A DNA stretch of 32,765 nucleotides, taken from NCBI GenBank assembly GCA_964520525.1, contig CAZFNR010000020.1:1-32765 (forward strand), in the 5' to 3' direction. Below the pieces are notes generated by a model, which was given only the letters and a program-made list of their open reading frames with translations, made no database searches and was not told where the DNA came from. The position numbers and the translations under genes were made by a program. This document shows positions 32,708 through 32,765 of this stretch, piece by piece. The stretch's first letter is position 1, and each line of letters begins with the position of its first letter. This DNA is from JAJPXC01 sp964520525. Lineage in GTDB: Bacteria > Bacteroidota > Bacteroidia > Bacteroidales > Muribaculaceae.

Positions 32708-32765
32708 TCAGTGCATCACCTTGCGGCGCGAGCCGTCGCCGTAGACCACGATGTTCATCCCGTCC
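32708..32765 (-). CDS. C-terminal end of a second 'GDGSRRK' surface-type protein
   Basis: Only the last 18 codons and the TGA stop (32708-32710) are inside the window; the gene continues to the right. The peptide 'DGMNIVVYGDGSRRKVMH' is the same as the tail of the LRR protein at the left end except for the last three residues. All 46 bases from 32720 to the edge are identical to 342-387 in inverted orientation. It is therefore the end of another exported protein with the same C-terminal module; whether it also has LRR repeats cannot be seen. Confidence 0.7.
   Translation of the reverse strand, partial: DGMNIVVYGDGSRRKVMH

Overview
The window looks like a chromosomal segment of a gut-type Bacteroidales, most likely Muribaculaceae (family-level call is inference). 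Supporting signs: the LpxC-FabZ fusion within an lpxD-lpxC/fabZ-lpxA cluster, promoters of the Bacteroidetes form TTTG-N20-TAnnTTTG instead of sigma70 boxes, a thr operon carrying an ApgM-family protein where thrB is expected, a DUF3127 SSB-like protein, BspA-type leucine-rich repeats, and secreted proteins ending in a 'GVDDI...' C-terminal module. No rRNA, tRNA, CRISPR array, IS element or phage gene was seen; most of the window is housekeeping DNA.

Layout. 1-399: 3' end of a BspA-like LRR surface protein, then a terminator. 578-3748: glnS and a TPR protein in tandem, followed by a possible 47-aa ORF. 3908-5214 (minus): an MBL-fold hydrolase and rsmG. 5369-6205: a CvfB-like S1 protein. 6353-9589: lpxD, lpxC/fabZ and lpxA, the early lipid A pathway plus fatty-acid dehydratase, closed by a 54-nt hairpin. 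9671-10039 (minus): DUF3127 protein with its own promoter. 10141-18600 (minus): thrA, ApgM-type homoserine kinase, thrC, a small conserved protein, a PlsC-like acyltransferase, a YafV-like omega-amidase and a secreted GHL10-type glycosidase, with gaps of at most about 45 nt. 18773-19207: DUF695 protein. 19194-23857 (minus): pyrK, pyrD, a MATE exporter and a COG2509 flavoprotein. 24103-24645 (minus): an XRE-type regulator with probable operator repeats, next to a roughly 1.1-kb AT-rich stretch without a convincing gene. 25817-29145 (minus): prfA, pyrF and pgk. 29223-31393: an AmgK-like kinase fused to a RapZ C-terminal domain, overlapping a MurU-like nucleotidyltransferase. 31552-32637: an OprP/OprO-like porin. 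32708-32765 (minus): the last codons of another 'GDGSRRK'-tailed protein.

How the genes work together. Three pathways stand out: lipid A/UDP-GlcNAc acylation (lpx cluster), threonine synthesis from aspartate (thrA, alternative homoserine kinase, thrC), and pyrimidine synthesis (pyrK/pyrD and, separately, pyrF). The AmgK-RapZ/MurU pair points to amino-sugar or peptidoglycan recycling feeding UDP-MurNAc or a related nucleotide sugar, with a RapZ sensor domain attached to the kinase. This is the most interesting unit in the window.

The two ends of the window carry a 46-bp perfect inverted repeat inside the C-terminal modules of two different surface-type genes. It could be a substrate for gene conversion or inversion of the intervening roughly 32 kb.
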